Shown: positions 54,240-63,372, counted from the stretch's first letter. The stretch is DNA of 64,000 nt from Brachybacterium vulturis (GCF_002407185.1 NZ_CP023563.1:2976001-3040000), one strand, 5' to 3'. Numbers and translations are program-made. Notes: generated from the letters alone by a model not told the origin.

Positions 54240-54311
54240 GCGGTCACGGTACGGCACCCCGCCCCCGGACGTATCCTGCAGGGACGCCGCTCCACCGTCG
54301 AGAGGACCCCC

Positions 54312-54797
54312 ATGGCCCAGTCCCCCACCGCCGAGGACGATCAGCGCTTCCTCGACCTCGCGATCGAGCAGGCGTCCATGAGCTGGGACGAGGGCGGGGT
54401 GCCGATCGGTGCCGTCCTGGTCCACCAGGGCAGGGTCCTCGCCGCCGGGCACAACCAGCGGGTGCAGAAGGGCTCCGCGATCCTGCACGCCGAGACCGAC
54501 ACCATCGAGCGTGCCGGACGGCTCAGCGCCGGCGTCTACCGCGAGAGCGTCCTGTACACGACCCTGTCGCCGTGCCTGATGTGCGCAGGCACCGCACTGC
54601 TGTACGGGATCCCGCGCGTCGTCGTCGGCGAGAACCGCAGCTTCGAGATGTCCGAGGCGCTGCTGCGCGAGCGCGGGGTGAGCGTCGATGTCCTGGACGA
54701 TGCGCGCTGTCGGGCCCTGATGGAGCGGATGATCGTGGAGCGTCCGGAGATCTGGAGCGAGGACATCGGGGTGGAGAGCTCGGAGCTCGATCGCTGA
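54312..54797 (+). CDS. cytosine deaminase, yeast Fcy1-like zinc deaminase
   Basis: 161-residue deaminase. Zinc ligands His59 (HAE, catalytic Glu61), Cys88 and Cys91 (PCLMC) are spaced exactly as in the yeast enzyme. YTTLSPCLMCAGTALLYGIP and VVGENRSF are also typical of Fcy1 rather than of bacterial CodA, TadA or guanine deaminase. It probably converts cytosine to uracil for salvage. GAGAGGACC precedes the ATG. Confidence 0.85.
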   Translation: MAQSPTAEDDQRFLDLAIEQASMSWDEGGVPIGAVLVHQGRVLAAGHNQRVQKGSAILHAETDTIERAGRLSAGVYRESVLYTTLSPCLMCAGTALLYGIPRVVVGENRSFEMSEALLRERGVSVDVLDDARCRALMERMIVERPEIWSEDIGVESSELDR

Positions 54798-54825
54798 GGA
54801 ACGGACGTGAGAGAACGGTGGGCCG

Positions 54826-55857
54826 TCATCCGAGGAGACGGCCGAGGGCCTCTCGCCAGGCGTCGACCATGAGCGGTCCACCGTGACCCTCCTCCTCGAC
54901 GAGCACCAGCTCGCTGTCCGGCCAGGCGCGATGCAGCTCCCACGCGGTCAGGGCCGGGCCCGAGACGTCGCGGCGGCCATGGATCAACACGCCGGGGATC
55001 CCGGCGAGGCGGGGCATCCCGCCGAGCAGTCCTGCGCCGGGCGAGGCACCCCAGTCCCCCGCCCAGTCGGCGACGAACCCGTCGTGGGCCCAGTAGTGGC
55101 TGACGAGCCGGGCGAAGCCGCGCTCGTACTCGGACACGCTCCGATCCCCCTCCACGGGATGCGGCTGTGCGGGACCTCCCCCGCCGATCCCGATGTGCGC
55201 GTCCTCCCAGGTCATCCAGGCCCGGGCGGCGTGATCGACGAGGGCCCCGTCCGGCCCGGTGAGCATCCGCCGGTAGGCCTCGACCAGGCGCAGCCGCTGC
55301 GAGGAGCGGTCACGACGGTCGAAACCTCCGTGGGTCTCGGCGACGGAGGCGAGAGCATCCCACGCCTCGGGATAGAGCGCGCCGACCCCCTCCGTGATCC
55401 AGTCGACCTCGCGACGGGAGGTAGAGGTGACGGCGAACAGCACCACGCCCAGCACCCGCTCGGGATGGGCCTGGGCGTAGGCGAGGGCGAGGGTGCTTCC
55501 CCAGGAGACGCCCTGGACGACCCAGGACGTGACCCCCAGATGCTCACGTAGCCGCTCGAGATCGGCGACCAGGTGCGCGGTGGTGTTCGTGCTCAGGTCA
55601 ACAGCTCCGGGCGCTCCCGCCCCGGGCACGGAGCGGCCGGCGCCCCGCTGGGACACGCCGATGACCCGGGCACGGCCGGCCGGGGACTGCCGCCGATAGC
55701 CGGGGGTGAGCCTGCCTCCCGGCCCGCCGTGCAGGTAGAGGGTGGGCACGCCGTCGGCGCTGCCGGACTCCTCCCAGAAGATCTCGTGTCCGTCGCCGAC
55801 GGGGAGGAATCCCTCTGCGGTCGTGGCGGGCGGGGGTGGAAGCGGTGGGGTGCTCAC
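54826..55857 (-). CDS. proline iminopeptidase-like alpha/beta hydrolase (S33)
   Basis: 343 residues. The oxyanion motif is HGGPGGR, and the nucleophile elbow is GVSWGSTLALAY (family norm GGSWGS). The catalytic Asp is in HGRRDVSGP and the His in EEGHGG. Removes N-terminal proline from peptides. GTG start overlaps the Nei stop by GTGA; last gene of the four-gene minus-strand operon. Confidence 0.9.
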   Translation of the reverse strand: MSTPPLPPPPATTAEGFLPVGDGHEIFWEESGSADGVPTLYLHGGPGGRLTPGYRRQSPAGRARVIGVSQRGAGRSVPGAGAPGAVDLSTNTTAHLVADLERLREHLGVTSWVVQGVSWGSTLALAYAQAHPERVLGVVLFAVTSTSRREVDWITEGVGALYPEAWDALASVAETHGGFDRRDRSSQRLRLVEAYRRMLTGPDGALVDHAARAWMTWEDAHIGIGGGGPAQPHPVEGDRSVSEYERGFARLVSHYWAHDGFVADWAGDWGASPGAGLLGGMPRLAGIPGVLIHGRRDVSGPALTAWELHRAWPDSELVLVEEEGHGGPLMVDAWREALGRLLG

Positions 55858-56915
55858 GCAGCTTTCCCGTCGGCCGTCTCCGAGGCCAGCGCCCAGGGAG
55901 CGGCCGGGTTCTCGCGGGTCCAGCTCGCCCGGCGGCGGCGCCGGCTCTGGCAGCGCGGGCACCAGAACACGGTGCGGGCGGCGAGGTCCGCCGAGCGCAC
56001 GGTGGTGCCGCACAGCCGGCAGGGCAGGGTCTGGCGGTGGTAGACGTAGAAGGATTCTTCCCGGGGCACCACGTCCGGGTCCTCGTCCCCGTTCTGCCGG
56101 GTGCCGCGGGAGCGCTCGACGATCCGCGCCTCGAGCTCCCGGTGCTCCGGCTGGGTGGTGACGATCCGTCCGGTGCGGGCGCCGTAGGTCATCAGCGCGA
56201 CCAGGTCCTCCCACATCTGTGCGAGCATCCCGGTGCTGAGGTCCTTCCCCGGCACCAGCGGGTCGAGGCGGGCCCGGAACAGCAGCTCGGCGCGGTAGAT
56301 GTTGCCGATCCCGGCGACGACCTTCTGGTTCATCAGCAGCGCTCCGATGGTGGTGCGGGACCGGCGCACGGCCTCGATGAAGCGGCGGCGCTCCCGGCCG
56401 ACGGGATCGGGGCGCAGAGGATCCGGGCCCAGCCGCTCCAGCACGGCCCTGCGCCCGTCGGCGTCGAGGATCTCGCAGGCGGTGGGACCGGTGAGGTCCG
56501 CGAGCCCCCGGGCCCCGGCGATGCGCAGGCGCACCGTCGGCCGGGGCACGAGGCGGCGCCAGTCGGTGACTCCCGCAGCGTCCAGCTCCTCCTCCTGCTC
56601 GCCCCTCCGCAGCCGCGGCGCGCCGATCGCATGCGCGTCCGCGAAGCCGGGCTCACCGGCGAAGGTCCAGGAGCCGTACAGGCCCAGGTGGATGTGGACG
56701 TGCCGCACCACCGGCGCGCCCGGGTCGACGTCCTCCGTGGGGGCCAAGGGCAGGAACAGGTGCTTGCCGACCGCCTCCGCGCCCAGCAGCACCATCTGGT
56801 CCAGCTGGGCCGCCTCGGAGAACCGGCCCTGCGGGCTCGAGGTCCGCACCCGCTGTCCGCCGAAGGCGCGCTCGAAAGCGGCGGCCAGCCGGTGGACGGT
56901 ATGCCCCTCCGGCAT
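55854..56915 (-). CDS. Nei-type DNA glycosylase/AP lyase (Fpg/Nei family)
   Basis: 353-residue base-excision repair enzyme. It begins MPEGHTVHRLA, where Pro2 and Glu3 are catalytic as in endonuclease VIII. The helix-two-turn-helix has NQKVVAGIGNIYRAE, and the C-terminal zinc finger has CRLCG and CPRCQ. It removes oxidised pyrimidines or purines. Longer than E. coli Nei but like actinobacterial Nei2. TAATG overlap with rpiB. Confidence 0.93.
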   Translation of the reverse strand: MPEGHTVHRLAAAFERAFGGQRVRTSSPQGRFSEAAQLDQMVLLGAEAVGKHLFLPLAPTEDVDPGAPVVRHVHIHLGLYGSWTFAGEPGFADAHAIGAPRLRRGEQEEELDAAGVTDWRRLVPRPTVRLRIAGARGLADLTGPTACEILDADGRRAVLERLGPDPLRPDPVGRERRRFIEAVRRSRTTIGALLMNQKVVAGIGNIYRAELLFRARLDPLVPGKDLSTGMLAQMWEDLVALMTYGARTGRIVTTQPEHRELEARIVERSRGTRQNGDEDPDVVPREESFYVYHRQTLPCRLCGTTVRSADLAARTVFWCPRCQSRRRRRASWTRENPAAPWALASETADGKAA

Positions 56916-57397
56916 TACTCGGTCGTCGACGAGGCGGAGCTCGCGTACCCGCCGGTGCGCTCGTAGAGGCCCACGAGGTCGATCCTGCGCTGGTGGCGCT
57001 CCTCGCCCGGGAACGGCTCTGCGAGGAACAGATCGATCAGCGCCTCGAGCTCGTCCTCGGAGTGCTGGCGCGCGCCGACGGAGATGACGTTGGCGTCGTT
57101 GTGCTGACGAGCCAGGCGGGCCGTGTCCTCGTTCCACACCAGGGCCGCGCGGACGCCGGCGACTTTGTTCGCCGCGATCTGCTCGCCGTTGCCGGAGCCG
57201 CCGATCACGATGCCGAGGGATTCCGGGTCCGCGACCACGGCCTCCCCGACGTCCGTGCAGAACGGCGGGTAGTCGTCCAGGGCGTCGTAGGCGTGGGCGC
57301 CGTGGTCGGTGACCTCGTGCCCCTTCTGCTGCAGCACCGCCACCAGGCGGTTCTTGAGCTCGAAGCCGGCGTGGTCGGTGCCGATGTGCACGCGCAT
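56915..57397 (-). CDS. rpiB: ribose-5-phosphate isomerase B
   Basis: Interconverts ribose-5-phosphate and ribulose-5-phosphate. 160 residues with GTDHAGFELK and GGSGNGEQIAANKVAGVRAA. The SGNGE motif places the base Glu as in the mycobacterial enzyme rather than the Cys of E. coli RpiB. One-base overlap with the Nei gene. Confidence 0.95.
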   Translation of the reverse strand: MRVHIGTDHAGFELKNRLVAVLQQKGHEVTDHGAHAYDALDDYPPFCTDVGEAVVADPESLGIVIGGSGNGEQIAANKVAGVRAALVWNEDTARLARQHNDANVISVGARQHSEDELEALIDLFLAEPFPGEERHQRRIDLVGLYERTGGYASSASSTTE

Positions 57398-57446
57398 GTC
57401 AGGGGGTCTCTCTCTCGGTGGGCCGGAACGGGCGCGGACGCGGGGG

Positions 57447-58067
57447 TCAGCTGAAGTCGACGCCGTCGCCGCGGGAGCGCTTGAGCTCGAAGAAGCCCTC
57501 GAGCGAGGCCATGGTCGAGAGCGCATCGAGCAGCTTCCCGGCATCCTCGCCCTTGGGCGCGGGCGAGACCACCGGGCCGAAGTACGCGGTGCCGTCCCCG
57601 AAGGAGATCACCGGGGTGCCCACGTCGTTGCCGACCTGCGAGATCCCCTTCTCGTGGGAGGCGCGCAGCGCGACGTCGGTCTCATCGCCGGCGACCGGGT
57701 CGTAGGCCTCGATCAGGGACGCGGGCAGCTCCGCGTCCGCGAGCGCGGCCACTGCCGTCGCCCGGCGGTCTCGGTGCTCCCCGCCGACGTGGTAGCGCTC
57801 GCCCCAGGCGGTGTACCAGCGGGAGAAGGCCGCATTGCCCTCGGCGCGGTCGATCGCGATCGACAGGCGCGCCGGGCCCCAGGAGTCGTCGAGCATCGCC
57901 CGGTAGCCGGAATCGAGCTCGGCGCCCTCGTTGAGGACGGACAGGGACATCACCGAGTACTTCGGGGCGATGTCGCGGACCTCGGCGGCATGCAGCAGCC
58001 AGCGGCTGGTCATCCAGGCGTAGGGGCAGACGGGATCGACGAACAGCTCGACGGTGCGCACAGACAA
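57447..58067 (-). CDS. DsbA-fold mycothiol-dependent nitroreductase-like protein (Rv2466c family)
   Basis: 206-residue thioredoxin-superfamily protein. VELFVDPVCPYAWMTSRWLL is the active site; here CPYA keeps only the first Cys. VMSLSVLNEGAELD, NDVGTPVISFG and AYFGPVVSPAPKGE are family blocks. It would use mycothiol for reduction, which fits the MshA-MshB fusion in this window. Start TTG 58067 is chosen from GAGGAG six bases away; the GTG two codons later is the alternative. Confidence 0.85.
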   Translation of the reverse strand: MSVRTVELFVDPVCPYAWMTSRWLLHAAEVRDIAPKYSVMSLSVLNEGAELDSGYRAMLDDSWGPARLSIAIDRAEGNAAFSRWYTAWGERYHVGGEHRDRRATAVAALADAELPASLIEAYDPVAGDETDVALRASHEKGISQVGNDVGTPVISFGDGTAYFGPVVSPAPKGEDAGKLLDALSTMASLEGFFELKRSRGDGVDFS

Positions 58068-58198
58068 GGAGACTCCTCGGTTCGGGGGTGATGCGGCCAT
58101 TCTGTCACTGGTCACCGCTGCGCGGGCGCTGGTCGGTGCGGTGACCGGGCCCACACCGCCGGGAGACAAAAAAGATTGCACTGCACCGGTGGGACGGG

Positions 58199-59974
58199 TT
58201 GGATCATGAGGTGCTCGATTCCCGCTCCGCCGCCGTCGCGGCGCCCGCTCCGCCCCGCGCCGCCGCGCCCGGGGTGATGGCCTCGATCGTGCGCGCCCAT
58301 CGCCGGATGCTCGCCGTCGTGCTGCCGCTGGCGACCCTCTCCGAAGGGGTCGAGCTGCTGACACCGATCGTGCTGGGCCTGGTGATCGACCACGGCGTGC
58401 TCGCCGGGGACCTGTCTCTCACGCTGCTGGGCGCGCTGGGGCTGATCCTGCTCCGTCTGGCGGGCGTGGTCCTGTGGGCCTGGTGCTTCCTCCAGACGCA
58501 GAAGGCGTGCATGTTCGAGCGGCATCGCCTGCGGGTGGGACTGACCGGCGCGGTGCTCGACCCCCGCTCGCGCCCGGTGCGGCGCCCGGCCGGCGAGGTG
58601 CTCTCGATCGCCACCTCCGACGCCGACAAGGCCTCCGACCTGATGGACATGCTCCCGTGGGTGGTGCCCTCGCTGCTGACGGTGCTGGCCGCGGCCGGAT
58701 ACCTGGCGGCGATGGACGTGTGGCTGGGGCTGGCGATGCTGCTCGGGATCGCGGTGATGGTGGTCGTGATCCGGGTGATCACCCCGACCCTGTCCGCCCG
58801 CTACGACGACCAGCAGTCGCAGGCCGCGGAGGCCGCCGCCACCGCCACGGACCTGGTCCACGGACTGCGTGTGCTGCAGGGCCTCGGCGTGCAGCGCCGG
58901 GCCCGGGCCACCTACCGTCGCCGCTCGCGCTCCGCGCTGCAGGCCGCGCTGATCAACGCCCGCTACTCGGGGATCTCCTCGGGGCTGACCACCCTGGTCA
59001 CCGGGGGCATGCTCGCCGTGGTGGTGGTGCTCGCCGCGCTGCGCACCCTCGAGGGAACGCTCTCGCTCGGCGTGCTGATCTCGGTGGTGGGCGTGGCCCG
59101 CTACGTGATGGGCATGCTGCAGGGTCTCTCCGGCGCCCCGGTGTGGTGGGCGGGCATGTCCACCTCGGCGCGACGCGTGCGCGACCTCTATACGGACCTC
59201 GGACGCACCGTCGACGAGCCGGAGCTGGCACTGGCAGTGCTGACCACCCAGCGCGACGACCGCGGCGAGACCGGTGCCCGGCAGGGTCGACGCGGTGCCG
59301 CCGGCGGCCTGCACCTCCCCCAGCTCTCGGTCGCCGACGGCGAGATCGTGGCGCTGGCCTGTGCCGACGCCCGGGATGCGGACGCCGTGGTCGACGCCGT
59401 CAACGGCCGCGCCGAGGCCGGGGCACGCATCGGCGATACGCCGCTGACACCCGCGGGCAGGCTGGGCCTGCGCGCGGACCTGCTGGTCGAGCCCCACGTC
59501 GTGGATCTCTTCGACGGCACTCTGCGCGAGCAGCTGGCGACCCGTGCCCCCGAGGGCACCGCGATCGAGGACGACGCCTGGGCGGACGCCGCCCTGCACG
59601 CCGCCGGCGCCGGGGATCTGCTGCGGATCCTGCCCGAGGGCTATGACAGCCGCATCCTGGATCGCGGCACGAACCTCTCGGGCGGGCAGCGCCAGCGCAT
59701 CGCGCTGGCCAGGGCGGTGGCCGCGGACGCTCCGGTGCTGGTGCTGCACGATCCCACCACCGCCGTCGACGCGGTCACCGAGCAGAACATCGCCGAGGCG
59801 CTGATCGCCGCCCGCCGCCGCACCGACCGGGCGACACTGCTGGTGACCCGCGCGCCGGCCCTGCTGCAGGCGGCGGACCGAGTGGTGTTCCTGCGCGACG
59901 GCCTGGTCGTCACCGAGGGGGACCACCTGGACCTGATGGGGCACGAGGAGTACCGGGAGGCGGTGCGGCGATGA
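58199..59974 (+). CDS. ABC exporter half-transporter A with degenerate nucleotide site
   Basis: 591 residues: six-helix exporter domain (about 25-320) then an ATPase domain. The P-loop is lost: where GxxGxGKS should be near residue 384 it reads ALACADARDADAV. Signature LSGGQRQRIALARA (about 492) is intact. Walker B is LVLHDPTTAVD, with Pro instead of the catalytic Glu, and the switch His is missing (LLVTRAP). It must therefore pair with the downstream subunit, contributing only its signature. Start uncertain: TTG 58199 or GTG 58211. Overlaps the next gene by ATGA. Confidence 0.88.
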   Translation: MDHEVLDSRSAAVAAPAPPRAAAPGVMASIVRAHRRMLAVVLPLATLSEGVELLTPIVLGLVIDHGVLAGDLSLTLLGALGLILLRLAGVVLWAWCFLQTQKACMFERHRLRVGLTGAVLDPRSRPVRRPAGEVLSIATSDADKASDLMDMLPWVVPSLLTVLAAAGYLAAMDVWLGLAMLLGIAVMVVVIRVITPTLSARYDDQQSQAAEAAATATDLVHGLRVLQGLGVQRRARATYRRRSRSALQAALINARYSGISSGLTTLVTGGMLAVVVVLAALRTLEGTLSLGVLISVVGVARYVMGMLQGLSGAPVWWAGMSTSARRVRDLYTDLGRTVDEPELALAVLTTQRDDRGETGARQGRRGAAGGLHLPQLSVADGEIVALACADARDADAVVDAVNGRAEAGARIGDTPLTPAGRLGLRADLLVEPHVVDLFDGTLREQLATRAPEGTAIEDDAWADAALHAAGAGDLLRILPEGYDSRILDRGTNLSGGQRQRIALARAVAADAPVLVLHDPTTAVDAVTEQNIAEALIAARRRTDRATLLVTRAPALLQAADRVVFLRDGLVVTEGDHLDLMGHEEYREAVRR

Positions 59975-61803
59975 GCGAGCTCGACTGGAACCGCCCGCTG
60001 CAGGAGGTGCTCGGCGATGACGCGACGGCCCGCCGCCAGCTGGCCGAGCATGCGCAGCTGCTGCCGATCGCGGATGCCCGCACCTCGCTGCGGTTCATGG
60101 CGGCCCGATTGCGGGAGCACCGGGTCGCCACGCTGCTCACCCTGGTGATCACGATCGGCGGTGCGGTCGCCGCGGCGATCCTCCCCCGCCTGATCGGCTC
60201 GGCCGTGGACGTGGTCACCGCCGGGGGGCCGACCGACCGGATCTGGACGCTCGGCGGGCAGATCCTGGCCGTGGGTGTGATCCAGGCGGTGCTGATGGCG
60301 CTGGGCTGGTCGATGATCTCGGCGCTCGGTCAGCGCATCCTCGCCGGGATGCGGGAGGACGTCATCGATCGCGCGCTGGACCTGCCGGCGCAGACCATGG
60401 AGGCCACCGGGATCGGCGATGCCCTCTCCCGGGTCGCCGATGACGTGGACGTCGCCGCGCGCGCGGTGAACAACCTGGTCCCGAACCTGATCCAGCTGGG
60501 CTTCCTGGTGCTGATCACCCTGGTCGGGATGGCGACGCTGTCCCCCTGGCTGCTGCTGATGGTGGTGATCATCGTGCCGATGTACGTGCTCGCCGCCCTC
60601 TGGTACCTGCGGCGCACCGGGCCCCTCTACCGTCGGGAGCGGATCGCGATGGGAGCCCGGGCCCAAGGGCTGCTCTCGGCGATCCACGGCATCCCGACCG
60701 TGCACGCCTACGGCATCGAGCGGCGCGAGACGCGCCATGTCGCAGTCCTCTCGGAGACCGCCTCGCTGCTGAACATGCGGGTGATGTTCCTGGTCAGTCG
60801 CCTGGTGATGGGCCTGAACGTGCCCGAGAACCTGGCGTTGGCGATGGTGCTGCTGTTCGGCTTCGTGATGGTGCAGGTCGGCGGGGTCCCCATCGGGCTG
60901 GTCACCGCGGCAGCGGTCTACCTGGTCACCCTGTTCTGGCCGATGATGGCGGTGATCTTCAACCTCGACGAGGTGCAGTCGGCGCTGGCCAGCCTCGCGA
61001 GGATGATCGGGGTGATCACCTCGATCGACCCCGCCTCCTCCCCCGGCACGGAGCGTCCCGCCGACGCCTCGATCCGGCTCGAGCAGGTCTCCCACGCCTA
61101 CGGCGAGGATGCGGACGGGGCCGAGCGGATCGTGCTGCGACCGATCGACCTCGACATCGCCGCGGGTGAGGTGGTCTCGCTGGTGGGCGCCTCGGGCGCC
61201 GGCAAGTCGACCCTCGCCGCGATCCTGGCCGGCACCCTGGCCCCGCGTCACGGCCGGGTGCTGCACGGCGGTGTCGACCTCGTCCATGCCGATCTCGAGG
61301 CCGTGCGCGCGCACGCCGCGATCGTCAGCCAGGACGTGCACGTCTTCCGCGGCACCCTGCGCGAGGACCTGCAGCTGGCCGCACCCGGGGCGGAGGACGA
61401 GGAGCTGCGCCGGGCTCTGCGCCGGGTCGACGCGCTGGCCTGGGTGGACCGGCTCCCCCACGGTCTGGACACGGAGGTCGGCGAGAAGGGCGAGCGCCTC
61501 ACCGCCGAGCAGTCCCAGCAGCTGGCCCTGGCCCGGGTCGCCCTGCGGGACCCGGCGGTGCTGATCCTCGACGAGGCCACGGCCGAGGAGGGCTCCTCCG
61601 GGGCCCGGGTCCTGGAGCGCGCCGCGCTCGAGGTCGCCCGGGGCCGCACCACGATCATCGTCGCCCACCGCCTCTCCCAGGCGCGGATCGCCGATCAGAT
61701 CCTGGTGATGGCCGACGGTGCCGTGGTCGAGCAGGGCACCCATGACGCGCTGATCGCCCGCGGCGGGGACTACGCACGCCTCTGGGAGGCGTGGACTTCC
61801 TGA
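59971..61803 (+). CDS. ABC exporter half-transporter B, catalytic subunit
   Basis: 610 residues: exporter membrane domain (about 50-340) and ATPase. Walker A GASGAGKST (about 405), Q-loop VSQDVHVF, Walker B LILDEATAEEG and switch His IIVAHRLS are intact. The signature is degenerate, LTAEQSQQLALAR instead of LSGGQ. With subunit A this yields one working ATP site (B Walker A with A signature) and one dead site. Substrate unknown. Confidence 0.92.
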   Translation: MSELDWNRPLQEVLGDDATARRQLAEHAQLLPIADARTSLRFMAARLREHRVATLLTLVITIGGAVAAAILPRLIGSAVDVVTAGGPTDRIWTLGGQILAVGVIQAVLMALGWSMISALGQRILAGMREDVIDRALDLPAQTMEATGIGDALSRVADDVDVAARAVNNLVPNLIQLGFLVLITLVGMATLSPWLLLMVVIIVPMYVLAALWYLRRTGPLYRRERIAMGARAQGLLSAIHGIPTVHAYGIERRETRHVAVLSETASLLNMRVMFLVSRLVMGLNVPENLALAMVLLFGFVMVQVGGVPIGLVTAAAVYLVTLFWPMMAVIFNLDEVQSALASLARMIGVITSIDPASSPGTERPADASIRLEQVSHAYGEDADGAERIVLRPIDLDIAAGEVVSLVGASGAGKSTLAAILAGTLAPRHGRVLHGGVDLVHADLEAVRAHAAIVSQDVHVFRGTLREDLQLAAPGAEDEELRRALRRVDALAWVDRLPHGLDTEVGEKGERLTAEQSQQLALARVALRDPAVLILDEATAEEGSSGARVLERAALEVARGRTTIIVAHRLSQARIADQILVMADGAVVEQGTHDALIARGGDYARLWEAWTS

Positions 61804-61911
61804 TCGACGTGCTGTGAGGAACGAACGGCAGGAGACCAGGCAGAGGCCGCAGCCTGATCGACGTGCTGAGGCACGAACGGCAGGAGAACAGCCAACAGAC
61901 GCCGGCTGATC
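61800..61911 (+). repeat. dispersed repeat copies B and C in tandem (54-bp period)
   Basis: Copy B starts 61800 and copy C 61854, both with CTGATCGACGTGCTG and ACGAACGGCAGGAGA. Copy A is at 6169. Copy B starts on the TGA stop of the ABC exporter gene. Copy C contains a small stem CGTGC-TGAG-GCACG. Confidence 0.7.
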
Positions 61912-61919
61912 CTCAGCCG
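61903..61919. terminator. short hairpin between convergent genes
   Basis: CGGCTGA-TCC-TCAGCCG, 7-base perfect stem at the junction of the exporter and the convergent membrane-protein gene. Weak, but well placed as a bidirectional terminator. Confidence 0.4.
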
Positions 61920-63262
61920 CGGCGCATCCGCAGCACCAGCATGCCGGCGATGCCGGTGAGCAGGCCGAGCAGCGCCAGCAGCCCGGCGCCGCCGAACATC
62001 GCGAGCCGGCCCCACGAGGCGTCGATCCCGACCGAGGACAGCGGGCCGGTGGTCACGGTGGTCTCCCCGAGCTCGAGCACCGATCCCTCGGGAGCGTCCT
62101 CGGCCACCGCCCCCGCGACCTCGAGCGTGAGCACGACGGTGACGGGCTCGGCGCCGGCCGCTTCGGCGTCGGCGGGGCGCTGCAGGCGCTGCAGCGTGAC
62201 GTAGTGGGTGCCCGGCAGCCAGGCCGTCGCGACCGAGGGCAGCTCGGAGCCGCGGTTGCCGCGGTCGACCGGGGTGGTCATGCCCCCGCCGGTCACCCGG
62301 TCATCAGGGGACATCACCCAGCTGCCGCCGTGGACGGTCACCTGCTCCCGCACGGCGTTGAAGGCCCGCAGCGCGAGCTCCCCGGCGCCCTCGGGCTGGG
62401 ATGTCGTCTCGACGCGCCAGCGCAGCCGCTGGCCCTCCCGGACGTCGATCCGCACGACCCCCACCTCGCCGGGCACCAGCTCCATGACGTAGGAGCCCGG
62501 TGCCACCTCGGGCGCCGTCGCGAAGGAGCGGCCCGCCTCGAAGGGCTCGTCCCGGGCGGGCGGCACCGGGCCGGCACCGGAGTCCTCGACCTCCTCGGTG
62601 ACCGCGGGCGATCCGCCGCCCACCCCGGCGGGCTCGACGGCGACCTGGATCTCGACCGGGAGCGGGCTGTCCCCTGCGCGCGTCCCCGTCCGGGTGACCC
62701 GCAGGAACAGCTCCTCCCCGGGACAGCCGTCCCAGCCCACGACTCCCGAGACGGCGCTCGAGGTGATGGGGCCGTCCCCGGTGCGCCACGGGCCGTTCCC
62801 GTCCTCACCGCTGTCCTCACAGGCCTCTCCGCCGGCGGTGAGGAAGGTGATCTCCATCGACAGCTGGTCCGCGGTCTCGGGGATGCCGTCGGCATACGGC
62901 GGGGCGGCCACGGTCGCGGCGGCATGCACCCGCTGACCGCTGCTGACGGCGATGCGGTAGTACTTCGCGGTCCCGGTGCTCTCGTCCTCGCTCTGCCCGC
63001 CGAGCGCGAAGGTGTCCAGATGGACCCCGGGCAGGAGCAGCGGCGCCTGGGCCTGGGAGGCGGCGCCGGCGACCTCGGGACCGGCTGCCTGGTACGCGTG
63101 GGCCGGTGGCGTCGCGGCCTCGTCGGCCGGGTCCGCCTGCGCCGCGGGCACGGCTCCGCCCAGGGCGAGCGCGAGGGTCAGTGCCAGCGCCGCCACCGGT
63201 GCGGCCGCGACCGTCCCGGTGGCGCGGGCGAGTGCTCCGCGTGCTCGCGCTGGGCGGGTCAT
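61913..63262 (-). CDS. exported protein with C-terminal membrane anchor
   Basis: 449 residues, family not recognised. An N-terminal signal peptide reaches about residue 43 (ALGGAVPAAQA). A large extracytoplasmic region contains two possibly related beta domains (SSGQRVHAAATV; VREGQRLRWRVE). A final membrane helix (MFGGAGLLALLGLLTGIAG) is followed by the basic tail LRMRRG. Divergent from a Ser/Thr kinase gene. Function unknown; surface or sensory role possible. Confidence 0.75.
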   Translation of the reverse strand: MTRPARARGALARATGTVAAAPVAALALTLALALGGAVPAAQADPADEAATPPAHAYQAAGPEVAGAASQAQAPLLLPGVHLDTFALGGQSEDESTGTAKYYRIAVSSGQRVHAAATVAAPPYADGIPETADQLSMEITFLTAGGEACEDSGEDGNGPWRTGDGPITSSAVSGVVGWDGCPGEELFLRVTRTGTRAGDSPLPVEIQVAVEPAGVGGGSPAVTEEVEDSGAGPVPPARDEPFEAGRSFATAPEVAPGSYVMELVPGEVGVVRIDVREGQRLRWRVETTSQPEGAGELALRAFNAVREQVTVHGGSWVMSPDDRVTGGGMTTPVDRGNRGSELPSVATAWLPGTHYVTLQRLQRPADAEAAGAEPVTVVLTLEVAGAVAEDAPEGSVLELGETTVTTGPLSSVGIDASWGRLAMFGGAGLLALLGLLTGIAGMLVLRMRRG

Positions 63263-63372
63263 GCGTACTCCTGGGGTCGGGGACGACGGCCGGACGGCTC
63301 AGGGCCCAGGGTGCCAGATCCGATGCTCCCGGAGCGCCCGGGGCGCACCGGTGCCCTAGCATGACGGTCATC

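Noticed and set aside
58206..58280. ATG before the first ABC half-transporter
   Set aside because: It is in a different frame and stops after about 23 codons; TTG 58199 or GTG 58211 fits the transporter frame.
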